Assembly: GCF_000184945.1 (NCBI RefSeq)
Contig: NZ_GL586311.1
Coordinates: forward strand, 3,193,674-3,257,673
Source: Segatella buccae ATCC 33574
GTDB lineage: Bacteria > Bacteroidota > Bacteroidia > Bacteroidales > Bacteroidaceae
Direction: 5' to 3'
DNA: 64,000 nucleotides
The first letter of the stretch is position 1; every line of letters starts with the position of its first letter. Below, piece by piece: positions 35,994 to 45,324 of the stretch. The notes below the pieces were generated by a model. It saw nothing but the letters and a program-made list of their open reading frames with translations, did no database searches and had not been told where the DNA came from. A program made the position numbers and the translations under genes.

Positions 35994-37163
35994 TTAGCTG
36001 AAGAAGTTCTTGAACCGCTCGAAAATCGTCTTCTTCGTCTCGCTGTCCCCTTTGAAGTTGTCGCTTTGCCGGAAGCTCTCGACGGCCTTACGCTCGTCCT
36101 TGGTGAGTTCTTTCGGCACGTAGACACTGATATGCACCACCAGATCGCCGATGCCCGAGCCGTAGCCCTGAATGGCGGGAATGCCCTTGTGGCGCAGGCG
36201 GAGTGTCTTGCCCGGTTGCGTGCCCGGTTCGATGTTGATGGTGACGCTCTTGCCGTCGATGGTGGGGATAGACTTTTCGCCGCCCAGCACAGCCGTGGGG
36301 AAGTCAAGCAACAGGTTGTAGATGATGTCCTGACCGTCGCGCACGAAAGTGTCGTTGGGTTCTTCCTTGATGAGCACTTGTATGTCTCCGGGCACACCGT
36401 TGTGCTTTCCGGCATTGCCCTTGTTGGGCACGTTGACCACCATGCCCTCGGCCACACCGGCCGGAATCTGTATCTCGACCACTTCTTCGCCCTTCGTGAC
36501 GCCCTCACCGCCGCAATGCGGGCACTTGTTCTTGATCACCGTGCCCTCGCCGTGGCAGGTGGGGCAGGCCATCTGTGTCTGCATCATACCGAGCATCGTG
36601 CGCACGGTCTTCACCGTCACGCCGCTACCCTGACACGTGGGGCACGTCTCGGCCCGACTGCCGCCCTCGGCTCCCGTGCCGTGGCAGTGGTCGCAAGTGA
36701 CATCCTTGCGCACCTTAAACTTCTTGGTGACACCTGTGGCCACCTCCTGCAAGGTGAGTTTCACCGTCAGCCGCAGGTCGGCACCGCGATATTGCGGGCG
36801 TTGCGAGCGTCCGCCGCCACTGCTGAAACCGCCGAAGCCCCCGAAACCGGAATGGCCGCCAAAGATGTCACCGAACATGGAGAAGATGTCGTCCATGTTC
36901 ATGCCACCACCTCCGCCGAAGCCTCCGAAACCGCCCTGCGGGCCGTCGAAGCCGAACTGGTCGTAACTGCGCCGCTTCTCCGGGTCGTGGAGCACGTCGT
37001 AGGCTTCGGCAGCCTCCTTGAACTTCTCCTCCGCCTTGGCGTCTCCCGGGTTGCGGTCGGGGTGATATTTGATGGCTATCTTGCGATAGGCCTTTTTGAT
37101 TTCTTCATCAGAAGCGCTTCTGCTTACTTCAAGCACCTCATAGTAGTCTCTTTTCTGTGCCAC
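35994..37163 (-). CDS. dnaJ: Chaperone DnaJ
   Basis: Type I Hsp40 co-chaperone of DnaK. The 389-aa protein has the J domain with HPD ([10 protein letters not shown], residue about 35), a long Gly/Phe-rich linker (residues about 75-125), four CxxCxGxG zinc repeats ([32 protein letters not shown]), and the peptide-binding C-terminal domain. It follows grpE by 105 bp; dnaK is not in the window. No CIRCE-type operator was seen upstream of grpE. Confidence 0.97.
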   Translation of the reverse strand: MAQKRDYYEVLEVSRSASDEEIKKAYRKIAIKYHPDRNPGDAKAEEKFKEAAEAYDVLHDPEKRRSYDQFGFDGPQGGFGGFGGGGGMNMDDIFSMFGDIFGGHSGFGGFGGFSSGGGRSQRPQYRGADLRLTVKLTLQEVATGVTKKFKVRKDVTCDHCHGTGAEGGSRAETCPTCQGSGVTVKTVRTMLGMMQTQMACPTCHGEGTVIKNKCPHCGGEGVTKGEEVVEIQIPAGVAEGMVVNVPNKGNAGKHNGVPGDIQVLIKEEPNDTFVRDGQDIIYNLLLDFPTAVLGGEKSIPTIDGKSVTINIEPGTQPGKTLRLRHKGIPAIQGYGSGIGDLVVHISVYVPKELTKDERKAVESFRQSDNFKGDSETKKTIFERFKNFFS

Positions 37164-37268
37164 CTTTTAGTCTGCTTTCTTGTATACACCTTTTCCCTTG
37201 CACAGACCGAGTCCGTACAGGGGAAAAGGCTTTTTCATTTTTTCAACTGTTCAATTTTCCACCTTTCA

Positions 37269-37889
37269 TCATTGTCCCACGGCCACCTTGGCGTGGCGTA
37301 GCACCTTGTCGTTGAGCATGTAGCCCGTCTGCACGCAGTCGATCACCTTGCCCTTCTTGTCATCGCCCATACCGGGCACCATGGCAACGGCCTCGTGATA
37401 GTCCACATTGAAGTCCTTGTCGTCGGTCTCGATTTTCTTTACGCCCAGTCCTTCAAGGGTTTTATAGAACTTGTTGAAGATCATCTGCACCCCTTCGCGG
37501 ATGGCCTGCGGGTCGTCGCTCTTGTCGGCCAGAGCCCGCTCAAAGTCGTCGAGCACGGGCAGGATGGCCGTGATGGCCTTCTCGCCTCCGTTGAGGATAA
37601 GTTCGGTCTTCTCCTTCAAAGTGCGCTTCTTGTAGTTGTCAAACTCGGCTATGGTGCGCAGCAGCTGGTCTTTCAGCTTGGCGTTCTGCTCGTTGGCAGC
37701 CTCCAGCGGGTCTTTCTCCGCGTCGGGTTCGGAGTGTCCTCCTTCGCTGCCGGTCGGCCCTTCGGCAGTGCAGGCCTCGCCTGCCGCCTCGTCCGCGCCC
37801 TGTTGCGCGCCGGTTTCTTCGGTGTGCAGGGAGTCTTTCAGCTCCTCTGCATTGCCGTCTTCAATGTTTATCTTTTTTTCTTTTGCCAT
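37269..37889 (-). CDS. grpE: Nucleotide exchange factor GrpE
   Basis: Exchanges ADP for ATP on DnaK. The 206-aa protein has an acidic, low-complexity N-terminal roughly 70 residues, a long helix (LKDQLLRTIAEFDNYKKRT), and the family block VLDDFERAL, with the beta domain ending DCVQTGYMLNDKVLRHAKVAVG. It starts 41 bp after the ABC-F gene, so read-through from that gene is possible; no exact TAnnTTTG with a -33 box was found between them. Confidence 0.95.
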   Translation of the reverse strand: MAKEKKINIEDGNAEELKDSLHTEETGAQQGADEAAGEACTAEGPTGSEGGHSEPDAEKDPLEAANEQNAKLKDQLLRTIAEFDNYKKRTLKEKTELILNGGEKAITAILPVLDDFERALADKSDDPQAIREGVQMIFNKFYKTLEGLGVKKIETDDKDFNVDYHEAVAMVPGMGDDKKGKVIDCVQTGYMLNDKVLRHAKVAVGQ

Positions 37890-37930
37890 AATTTTAATAG
37901 AAAGTATTCACTTACATGACATTGCAAAAA

Positions 37931-39625
<1,695 letters not shown>

Positions 39626-39807
39626 TCATAATTGTTTTCCCGTCGCTGAAAACGGAAGCCGGCAGAGAGGGTAGGCCGCCCTGCGGCGCACCCGTCTTCG
39701 CCGGATGGCGGCGTGGCGGGCGTAAAGGGGTGGAGCACAATGGATCATAGTATTCTTACTTTCATTTATTTTTCTTTTGTAATCTTCATTTTCTGAAAAT
39801 AATATTG

Positions 39808-39815
39808 TATCTTTG
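39808..39815 (+). promoter_or_regulatory. Promoter -7 box of the zeta-type module
   Basis: TATCTTTG, an exact TAnnTTTG, 31 bp before the first ATG (39846); an AAGGAG ribosome site lies between. No clear -33 box. Confidence 0.6.
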
Positions 39816-39845
39816 TCTGCAAATAAATGGATAAGGAGTTGTAAA

Positions 39846-40052
39846 ATGCAGAAGATAGACTCATACAGGCTCACAAGTTTGGAGGAGCCCACAGACGAGA
39901 TGTTGCGGCAAATTATGAGTGAAGCGGCAGCCGATGCCAAGCGCAAAGGAGAAGATGCCCACAAACGCTATTTTGCCCAGTTGCGCAAGGATGCCATTGA
40001 GCAAAGCCGGTTGTGGTTTGGAGCCAACCCGAATGTTGCTGTTGCACAATGA
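39846..40052 (+). CDS. Putative antitoxin partner of the zeta-type kinase
   Basis: A 68-aa protein with a charged helical middle (LRQIMSEAAADAKRKGEDAHKRY in part) and the end RLWFGANPNVAVAQ. It begins 31 bp after a promoter box with an AAGGAG ribosome site, and its stop overlaps the start of the zeta-type gene (ATGA). Small proteins in this position are the usual partners of Bacteroidetes zeta-type kinases. I recognise no DNA-binding fold, so the antitoxin role is inferred from position. Confidence 0.65.
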   Translation: MQKIDSYRLTSLEEPTDEMLRQIMSEAAADAKRKGEDAHKRYFAQLRKDAIEQSRLWFGANPNVAVAQ

Positions 40053-40678
40053 CGGACAGGCTACATAAACCGGTGCTTATCGTGATAGCCGGGCCAAACG
40101 GTTCCGGTAAAACTACGATTACCTCCAAAATACTACATCATGAGTGGTTGGAGGATGCAGTATATATCAACCCGGATATCATTGCCCAAGAGAAATTTGG
40201 CGATTGGAACGATAAGGATGCCATCATGAAGTCTGTGAAATATTGTGAGGATTTGCGGGAGGATTGTCTGACAAAAAAGAAGAGCCTTATATTTGAGACG
40301 GTTCTTTCTATACCGCAAAAGATCGACTACATAAAGAGAGCAAAAGAGGCGGGCTTCTTCATTCGCCTGTTTTTCGTCTCTGCAAACAGCCCTGCTATCA
40401 ATGCTGCAAGAATTGCCAAGCGAGTCATGGAAGGCGGCCACGATGTGCCAATCCCCAAAATCATATCCCGCTACAATCGCTCTATCGTTAATTGCCACAT
40501 AGCTTCTAAACTGGCAGATAGGACCTACGTCTATGACAATTCCGTAGAAAATGCCGAGGCCCAACTGCTTTTCCGCATGGTAAATGGAAAACTTGTTAGA
40601 ACTTATGTCAACGCCATTCCCGAATGGGCACAAACCGTGTTGGGCACTGACAGTGGTACGGTCCATGTAAAAGGATAG
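40049..40678 (+). CDS. Zeta-toxin-family P-loop kinase
   Basis: A 209-aa protein of the zeta toxin family, whose studied members phosphorylate UDP-N-acetyl sugars. Walker A is GPNGSGKT (15-22). Asp43 in YINPDIIAQ matches the catalytic base, followed by FETVLS and the conserved RIAKRVMEGGHDVP with paired arginines. VYDNS is the family end block. It is translationally coupled to the small upstream gene. By eye the module has about 40-47% G+C against about 60% in neighbouring genes, suggesting acquisition. Toxicity is not shown; many chromosomal homologues are untested. Confidence 0.8.
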   Translation: MTDRLHKPVLIVIAGPNGSGKTTITSKILHHEWLEDAVYINPDIIAQEKFGDWNDKDAIMKSVKYCEDLREDCLTKKKSLIFETVLSIPQKIDYIKRAKEAGFFIRLFFVSANSPAINAARIAKRVMEGGHDVPIPKIISRYNRSIVNCHIASKLADRTYVYDNSVENAEAQLLFRMVNGKLVRTYVNAIPEWAQTVLGTDSGTVHVKG

Positions 40679-40741
40679 AAGCAAGCATTGCAGGGAAATA
40701 CGGAACCACCCCAATGGGTTGTTAATACCTTTTACCATAGA

Positions 40742-40773
40742 TTTGCATTTTGCGCATTGATGTTGTATCTTTG
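40742..40773 (+). promoter_or_regulatory. Consensus promoter with no gene downstream
   Basis: TTTG (40742-40745), 20-bp spacer, TATCTTTG (40766-40773), both exact. The next plus-strand gene is 1.7 kb away, and a hairpin with a T run starts 10 bp later. Confidence 0.65.
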
Positions 40774-40782
40774 CACCGGCAA

Positions 40783-40811
40783 GGGGAGCAGGCAAGTGCT
40801 TCCCTTTTTTT
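40783..40811 (+). terminator. Terminator-like hairpin just after the orphan promoter
   Basis: Stem GGGGAGCA/TGCTTCCC with one G-T pair and a 6-nt loop, followed by TTTTTTT. With the promoter it would give a transcript of only about 30 nt. Confidence 0.6.
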
Positions 40812-40864
40812 AGTTTCCAATCCACCAACAGGCCCTCAACCCCCTGTAAGGGGGCTTTTCCACC

Positions 40865-41000
40865 TTGCTGCAGGCTGCCGCTCGGCCCGAACGGCTTTCT
40901 AAAAGGGCCTCTTTCAGCTTCTCATTCGGCCTCTTTTGCAGGATTGTTTGGGCCGAGTGAGAAAATTGATGGGGCAGATGGCCGGATAAGGCAGATGGGA
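40865..41000 (+). repeat. R4-related degenerate element, copy D
   Basis: GGCCTCTTTTGCAGG, then GGGCCGAGTGAGAAAAT, matches the 3' half of R4 copy A (GGCTCTTTTGCAAGC, GGGCCCGAATGAGGAAAT). The copy is short and diverged. The 40679-41588 stretch otherwise holds the orphan promoter-hairpin, R6 tandem units and an R2 copy, and no gene. Confidence 0.4.
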
Positions 41001-41246
41001 CAGGCCGGAAAGATGGGCATGGGGAAAAGCCATGTAAGGCTTTTTCTCAATCTTGGTAGGTTTCGTGCTATATACCATTGGGGAACAAGCACACCGAAAA
41101 AAAAGCATTGTAGAAATTCTTTAATATCATTGTGTAAAGATAATGATTTACTGTGAGTTTCGCAAATCATTTACTTTCGATGATGACAACCTGCAATCGT
41201 AGGTCACTGCCATGGGCAATACTCCTTTTCCCGATAAATATTTCGT

Positions 41247-41455
41247 GTCGGCGAATGGTGCGAATAAAACGAATAAGGGGTAGGGAAGATAAATTCGCCT
41301 AATCCGCATCATTCGCCGAGGAATATAAACGTTGTCGGCGAATAGAACGAATGAAGCGAATAAGGAGTAGGGAAGATAAATTCGTCTAATCCGCATCATT
41401 CGCCGAGGAATATAAACGTTGTCGGCGAATAGAACGAATGGAGCGAATAAAGAGT
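41247..41455. repeat. R6 tandem array of 87-bp palindromic units
   Basis: Units start with GTCGGCGAAT at 41247, 41334 and 41421, a period of exactly 87 bp; the third is partial. Each unit is itself an inverted repeat: CGGCGAAT and GCGAAT words at its start match ATTCG and CATCATTCGCCG at its end. The units are nearly identical, with no unique spacers. A single related palindrome lies at 19259-19329. Confidence 0.9.
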
Positions 41456-41534
41456 AGGTTTCAGTAAAGCCCCTCTTCCCCCGCACAAGGGGCGTAAGCC
41501 CCCGTCGGCGAAGAGCCTCCTTAGCAGACTTTCT

Positions 41535-41577
41535 CCCGCGAGGCACTCCCCTCCTTCGGAGGGGCCGGGGGAGGCTT
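41535..41577. repeat. R2 short GC-rich repeat, copy 2
   Basis: Identical over 43 bp to 50-92, in the same orientation. It lies 12 bp from the end of the AraC-type gene. Similar G+C-rich words (CCCCTCTTCCCCCG) occur just upstream at 41470. Confidence 0.85.
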
Positions 41578-41588
41578 TCTCCCCCTTT

Positions 41589-42044
41589 CTACTTCTCCTC
41601 TTTCTTTTTCCCTTTCGCCGGTTTGGCCCGGTGCTGCATGTGCGCCATCTTGTATTCGCGCGGCGTCATGCCCTTGAAGCGGAAGAAAGCCGAGTAGAAC
41701 GACTGGCGGTTGGAAAAGCCCACCATGCTGGCGATTTCCTCCATGTTCACCTTCTCGTAGTGATAGTCGGAGAGGATGGTCATGGCCTCGTCAATGCGAT
41801 ACTTGTTGACAAATTCTGTGTAGTTGCAGTGGAAACGCGTGTTGACCACAGCCGAGACATATCTCGTGTTGGTGCCGAGATCTTCGGCGAGTTTCTTGGC
41901 CGAATAGTCGGGGTCGAGATACTTCTTTTCCATTACGATGATGCGGAGGATGCCTTCCTGCAGCACATCCTTGGTGTGGGAAGGAACCAACGAGCGGTAG
42001 GCTGCGTTGACACCTTTCTTTTCTACGATATTATACTTAGCCAT
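41589..42044 (-). CDS. AraC-type transcriptional regulator (DNA-binding domain only)
   Basis: A 151-aa protein made of an N-terminal roughly 40 residues and one AraC double helix-turn-helix: the first helix pair is YSAKKLAEDLGTNTRYVSAVVN, in part, and the second is NMEEIASMVGFSNRQSFYSAFFRFKGMTPREYK. There is no ligand-binding domain, so control by a small molecule is not evident. The Lys-rich tail (KPAKGKKKEEK) is unusual. It is divergent from the acetyltransferase gene. The target is unknown. Confidence 0.88.
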   Translation of the reverse strand: MAKYNIVEKKGVNAAYRSLVPSHTKDVLQEGILRIIVMEKKYLDPDYSAKKLAEDLGTNTRYVSAVVNTRFHCNYTEFVNKYRIDEAMTILSDYHYEKVNMEEIASMVGFSNRQSFYSAFFRFKGMTPREYKMAHMQHRAKPAKGKKKEEK

Positions 42045-42489
42045 TTTTGAAATGTGATTGTTGATTTACCTGTCAAATTTATCCTGTCTATAATACAATG
42101 AGAGTTTGCCCGCCGATGGCCGGGCGCGACCTGTCTTTATGCAGGGATAGTGCAAATGAGACTAAGGGAGCCCGGCCCCTGATTGTCAAATATCATCTAT
42201 CCTATGCAAAGATAGTAATTTTTTTGATACGACAATCCAAAAGCCTCATAAATGTTTAAAATATTCACATAAAAAAACATTTGACATATATCGCAGCCTG
42301 CTCCCGAAATGCTGTTTCGCAATATTTGTCATCGTCGCATTCTCTGCAGAGTGGGGGAGCAGCGAGAGCGGGAAGGGGAAGAACGGAATTTTCACCGACC
42401 GATTAAACCTTTTTTGTCGACATGCGTCTAAAATATGATTATTGTGGACATGCTTCCGGCACCGGTCCGCGACAAACAAAAACTTGACT
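42045..42489. other. Divergent intergenic region of the AraC-type gene and acetyltransferase gene
   Basis: Holds two possible minus-strand promoters for the AraC-type gene. The upper is ATTG (42236-42233), 18-bp spacer, TATCTTTG (42214-42207), giving a leader of about 155 nt with a GC-rich hairpin at 42108-42125. The lower is a TAAATTTG box at 42081-42074. No good consensus promoter was seen for the plus-strand gene, and no gene lies in it. Confidence 0.5.
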
Positions 42490-43059
42490 ATGAGCGAAAT
42501 GGAAAAGATGCGGCGCGAGGAGCTTTACGACTTCTCCGACCCCGAGACAGACACAAGTATGAAGCACGCCAAAAAGGCATGTGCCCGCTTGCAGACGATG
42601 ACCATCTATGACGATGACTACCGGGAGGTGATAGAAGACCTCATCCCCGGCATCCCCCGTTCGTCGGCCGTGTGCCCTCCTTTCCACTGCGACCACGGCC
42701 ACGGCATAAGGCTTGGCGAGGGCGTGTTCGTGAACTATGGGTGCGTGATGCTCGACAGCGGACTCATCACCATCGGCAACCACACGCTCATCGGCCCCAA
42801 CTGCCAACTCTACACGCCCCAACATCCCACCGACTATGTGGCGCGACGCAAGACGCAGGAGACGGCCCATCCCATCACCATCGGTGACGACTGCTGGTTG
42901 GGGGGCAGCGTGGTGGTGTGCCCCGGTGTGACCATCGGCGACCGCTGCATCATCGCGGCGGGAAGTGTGGTGACGCACGACATTCCGGCCGACTCGATGG
43001 CGGCGGGCGTGCCGGCCAAAGTAAAAAAGTCATTGAACGGAAAAAGAGGCTCCAAGTGA
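42490..43059 (+). CDS. maa: Sugar O-acetyltransferase (maltose acetyltransferase type)
   Basis: A left-handed beta-helix acetyl-CoA transferase of 189 aa. The N-terminal Mac domain region is KMRREELYDFSDPE; then CPPFHCDHGHGIRLG, VFVNYGCVMLDSG, LIGPNCQLYTPQHP with the catalytic His, and hexapeptide turns ending IIAAGSVVTHDIPADS and GVPAKV. The start ATG at 42490 matches the family. The substrate is probably a simple sugar or glycoside, but it is not determined by sequence. It lies 66 bp before the flavin/Fe-S gene. Confidence 0.88.
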   Translation: MSEMEKMRREELYDFSDPETDTSMKHAKKACARLQTMTIYDDDYREVIEDLIPGIPRSSAVCPPFHCDHGHGIRLGEGVFVNYGCVMLDSGLITIGNHTLIGPNCQLYTPQHPTDYVARRKTQETAHPITIGDDCWLGGSVVVCPGVTIGDRCIIAAGSVVTHDIPADSMAAGVPAKVKKSLNGKRGSK

Positions 43060-43125
43060 TGCCATAACAGAAAGATAAACAGATGGATAAGAGGATTTCA
43101 TCAACTAAAGGATAACAGGGAAGGA

Positions 43126-44208
43126 ATGAAGACAGACAAGAAGAAACAGCTGCTGATGCTCCTCCTCTGCGCTGCGGTGATGGTGGCAGCGGCCATCCGG
43201 CGCGACGGCAAAGTGGCCGGACACCGGTTGGCAGCCGACAAGCAGGAAACCACAGTGCGGCAGGAACCCGACACCATGCGCAAGACAGCCGACGGAACAG
43301 TGGTGATAAACACCACCTATCTGGCTAAAGACATCAACGGCTATGGTGGCAATGTGCCACTGGAGATATACCTCAAAGGCGGAAAAGTGGCCGGAGTGAA
43401 GGCTTTGAAAAACTCCGAGACGCCCGATTTCTTCAACGAGGCGGCTGCGTTGCTCACCCGCTGGAACGGCAAGACCATCGAGCAGGCGCAAGCGATGAAG
43501 GTCGACGGTGTGAGCGGGGCCACCTTCTCCTCACGTGCGATTATAGGTAATGTGCGGCGCGGACTGCAATATGCGGCCCGCAATGCCGTGGAGCCGTCGC
43601 TGCTCGACAAACTCGACCTCTCGGCCAAGACGCTTGCCGGACTGGCGGTGGTGCTCATGGGGGCCATCGTGCCGCTCTTCGTGCGCAACAAGCGTTACCG
43701 GCTGGTGCAGCAGGTGCTCAATGCGGCGGTGCTCGGTTTTTGGTGCGGCACGTTCATTTCCTATTCGCTCGTGCTCGGATATCTCTCTGGCGGCATCGAC
43801 CTTTGGGTGTCGCTCATCCCCGTGGTGATGCTCGTCACGGCATTCGTCTATCCCCTTTTCGGCAAGAAAAACTACTATTGCACGCACATCTGCCCTTGCG
43901 GGGCAATGCAGGAACTGGCCGGCAAGGTGCCCGCAAAGAGGTGGAAGATGTCGAAGACAGCCACAGCGCGACTCAACCGCTTCCGGCAGGTGCTCTGGGG
44001 CGTCCTCATGCTGCTCATGCTTACGGGGCTGTGGGCCGACTGGACCAACTATGAGATATTCTCGGCCTTCATCGTGGGCACGGCTGCGGTGGCGGTGCTG
44101 GCCATGGCTGCGGTGGTGTTGGTGCTCTCCGTGTTTGTGCCGCGCCCCTATTGCCGTTTCGTTTGCCCCACGGGCACACTTTTCAAGGTGTCACAAGGCT
44201 CGAAGTAG
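43126..44208 (+). CDS. Membrane FMN-binding and 4Fe-4S protein (NosR/RnfG-like)
   Basis: A 360-aa membrane electron-transfer protein. An N-terminal anchor (about 8-24) precedes an FMN-binding domain with the flavinylation motif DGVSGAT (Thr133, the predicted covalent FMN site). Four to five membrane helices follow, with a ferredoxin-like Cys cluster THICPCG (about residue 252) and a second C-terminal cluster CRFVCPTG. The layout resembles a short NosR/PceC-type flavoprotein, lacking the usual second pair of soluble 4Fe-4S motifs. The electron donor and acceptor are unknown. No adjacent apbE was seen. It may be cotranscribed with the acetyltransferase gene. Confidence 0.75.
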   Translation: MKTDKKKQLLMLLLCAAVMVAAAIRRDGKVAGHRLAADKQETTVRQEPDTMRKTADGTVVINTTYLAKDINGYGGNVPLEIYLKGGKVAGVKALKNSETPDFFNEAAALLTRWNGKTIEQAQAMKVDGVSGATFSSRAIIGNVRRGLQYAARNAVEPSLLDKLDLSAKTLAGLAVVLMGAIVPLFVRNKRYRLVQQVLNAAVLGFWCGTFISYSLVLGYLSGGIDLWVSLIPVVMLVTAFVYPLFGKKNYYCTHICPCGAMQELAGKVPAKRWKMSKTATARLNRFRQVLWGVLMLLMLTGLWADWTNYEIFSAFIVGTAAVAVLAMAAVVLVLSVFVPRPYCRFVCPTGTLFKVSQGSK

Positions 44209-44450
44209 GGTAGCGTGGCCGGCTGCGGTCGGAGACCACCGGGACAACGACTAATTGGCAGAAAAACTGTCACCAACTCTTAATTTATTTTACATTTGCT
44301 GCCGTTTAGACAGTCTTTCACTGCCAAACGTCAAGTACTCGGAACGGGCACAAAACTTGCTCCACTTCTTAGTGGGTCCGATGCTTCGAAAGGAGACCAA
44401 AGAACTCAAGGATAAACAAAGAACTAAAAGATAATTAGGAGGTAAAAGTT

Positions 44451-44879
44451 ATGTTGTTTCCTGTATTAAAAACAAATGATTGGTTGGACAATGCGTTTAA
44501 CGATTTCTTTGACACCCGCGCTTTGGGACGCATGAACGCCACGGCACCGGCAGTCAACGTGAAGGAAGATGAAAAGGCTTATACAATGGAAGTTGCAGTG
44601 CCCGGAATCAAGAAAGAGTTTTGCCGCATAGCCATCAATGACGACGGCGAACTGGAACTCGCCATCGAGAACAAATTGGAGCATAAGGAGGAGAACAAAA
44701 AGGAGCATTACCTGCGCCGCGAGTTTTCCTACACCAACTACCAGCAAGCCTACACGCTGCCCGACAATGTGGACAAGGAGCATATCTCGGCCAAAGTGGA
44801 CAACGGTGTGCTGACCATCGAAATGCCTAAGATTGTCAAGGAACAAGCCAAGATCGGCAGACGCATCGAGGTGGGATAA
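44451..44879 (+). CDS. Hsp20/alpha-crystallin small heat-shock protein
   Basis: A 142-aa ATP-independent chaperone. It starts MLFPVLKTNDWLDNAFNDFF, followed by the crystallin domain (YTMEVAVPGIKKE, ELELAIENK, YLRREFSY, ISAKVDNGVLTIEMPK) and a short end with no clear IxI motif beyond KIGRRIEV. It has a very strong AGGAGG ribosome site 8 bp before the ATG. The 240-bp leader region contains TACATTTG (44291-44298), a possible -7 box without a good -33. A terminator follows at 44952. Confidence 0.94.
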   Translation: MLFPVLKTNDWLDNAFNDFFDTRALGRMNATAPAVNVKEDEKAYTMEVAVPGIKKEFCRIAINDDGELELAIENKLEHKEENKKEHYLRREFSYTNYQQAYTLPDNVDKEHISAKVDNGVLTIEMPKIVKEQAKIGRRIEVG

Positions 44880-44951
44880 GCGCAAGGTGTCAGGCGATAA
44901 CCGTTAGATGGTGGATGCCAAGAACTATCCGACAAATTGTAATAGAATGCA

Positions 44952-44990
44952 ACGGGCGATTCTCCGAAAGGAAAATCGCCCGTTTTCTTT
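44952..44990 (+). terminator. Terminator after the Hsp20 gene
   Basis: Stem ACGGGCGATT/AATCGCCCGT with inner TCC/GGA pairing, followed by TTTTCTTTT. Confidence 0.88.
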
Positions 44991-45087
44991 TATGGTTCCG
45001 CCAATGTCTGACACCCGACACCGGTCACTCTACAGCCCAAGCTGTGTTCGCCAACAATGTTAAAATCGAAAAATAATGGCCGGAATG

Positions 45088-45119
45088 TTTGGAGCGTATC
45101 GGTAAAAACACTATCTTAG
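45088..45119 (+). promoter_or_regulatory. Promoter of the second candidate small RNA
   Basis: TTTG (45088-45091), 20-bp spacer, TATCTTAG (45112-45119), one base from TAnnTTTG. Confidence 0.5.
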
Positions 45120-45125
45120 CCCACA

Positions 45126-45255
45126 GAAATAGGAACCTGTTGAAGGTCAACCTAAAATTGACAAAAGGCCAGCCTAATAGGTAATGGCATCCGACAAAAG
45201 AAGTCGGAAAAAAGTTACAGGCGGAAGACAACAAAAAGTCTTCCGCCTTCTTTTG
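45126..45255 (+). ncRNA. Candidate intergenic small RNA (about 130 nt)
   Basis: It lies between the Hsp20 terminator and the next gene. A promoter at 45088-45119 is followed by two short hairpins (GTCAA/TTGAC near 45148-45164 and CCGAC/GTCGG at 45191-45207). A strong terminator ends it: stem AGGCGGAAGAC/GTCTTCCGCCTT (45219-45229 with 45238-45249), then CTTTTG. No ORF of note fits within. Since Hsp20 has its own terminator at 44952, this second terminator needs its own transcript. Confidence 0.45.
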
Positions 45256-45281
45256 TGTTCGCTGTTTTTTTGTTACCTTTG
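45252..45281 (+). promoter_or_regulatory. Promoter of the unknown 468-aa protein gene
   Basis: TTTG (45252-45255), 18-bp spacer, TACCTTTG (45274-45281). The -33 box overlaps the tail of the small-RNA terminator. It excludes the in-frame start at 45184. Confidence 0.75.
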
Positions 45282-45324
45282 CATCACTTTTTTCGCCTCG
45301 GGCGAACACAAACTACTTTATACA

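Noticed and set aside
41247..41455. Tandem repeats that might be a CRISPR array
   Set aside because: The 87-bp units are contiguous, nearly identical and without unique spacers. There are no cas genes, and the unit is too long.
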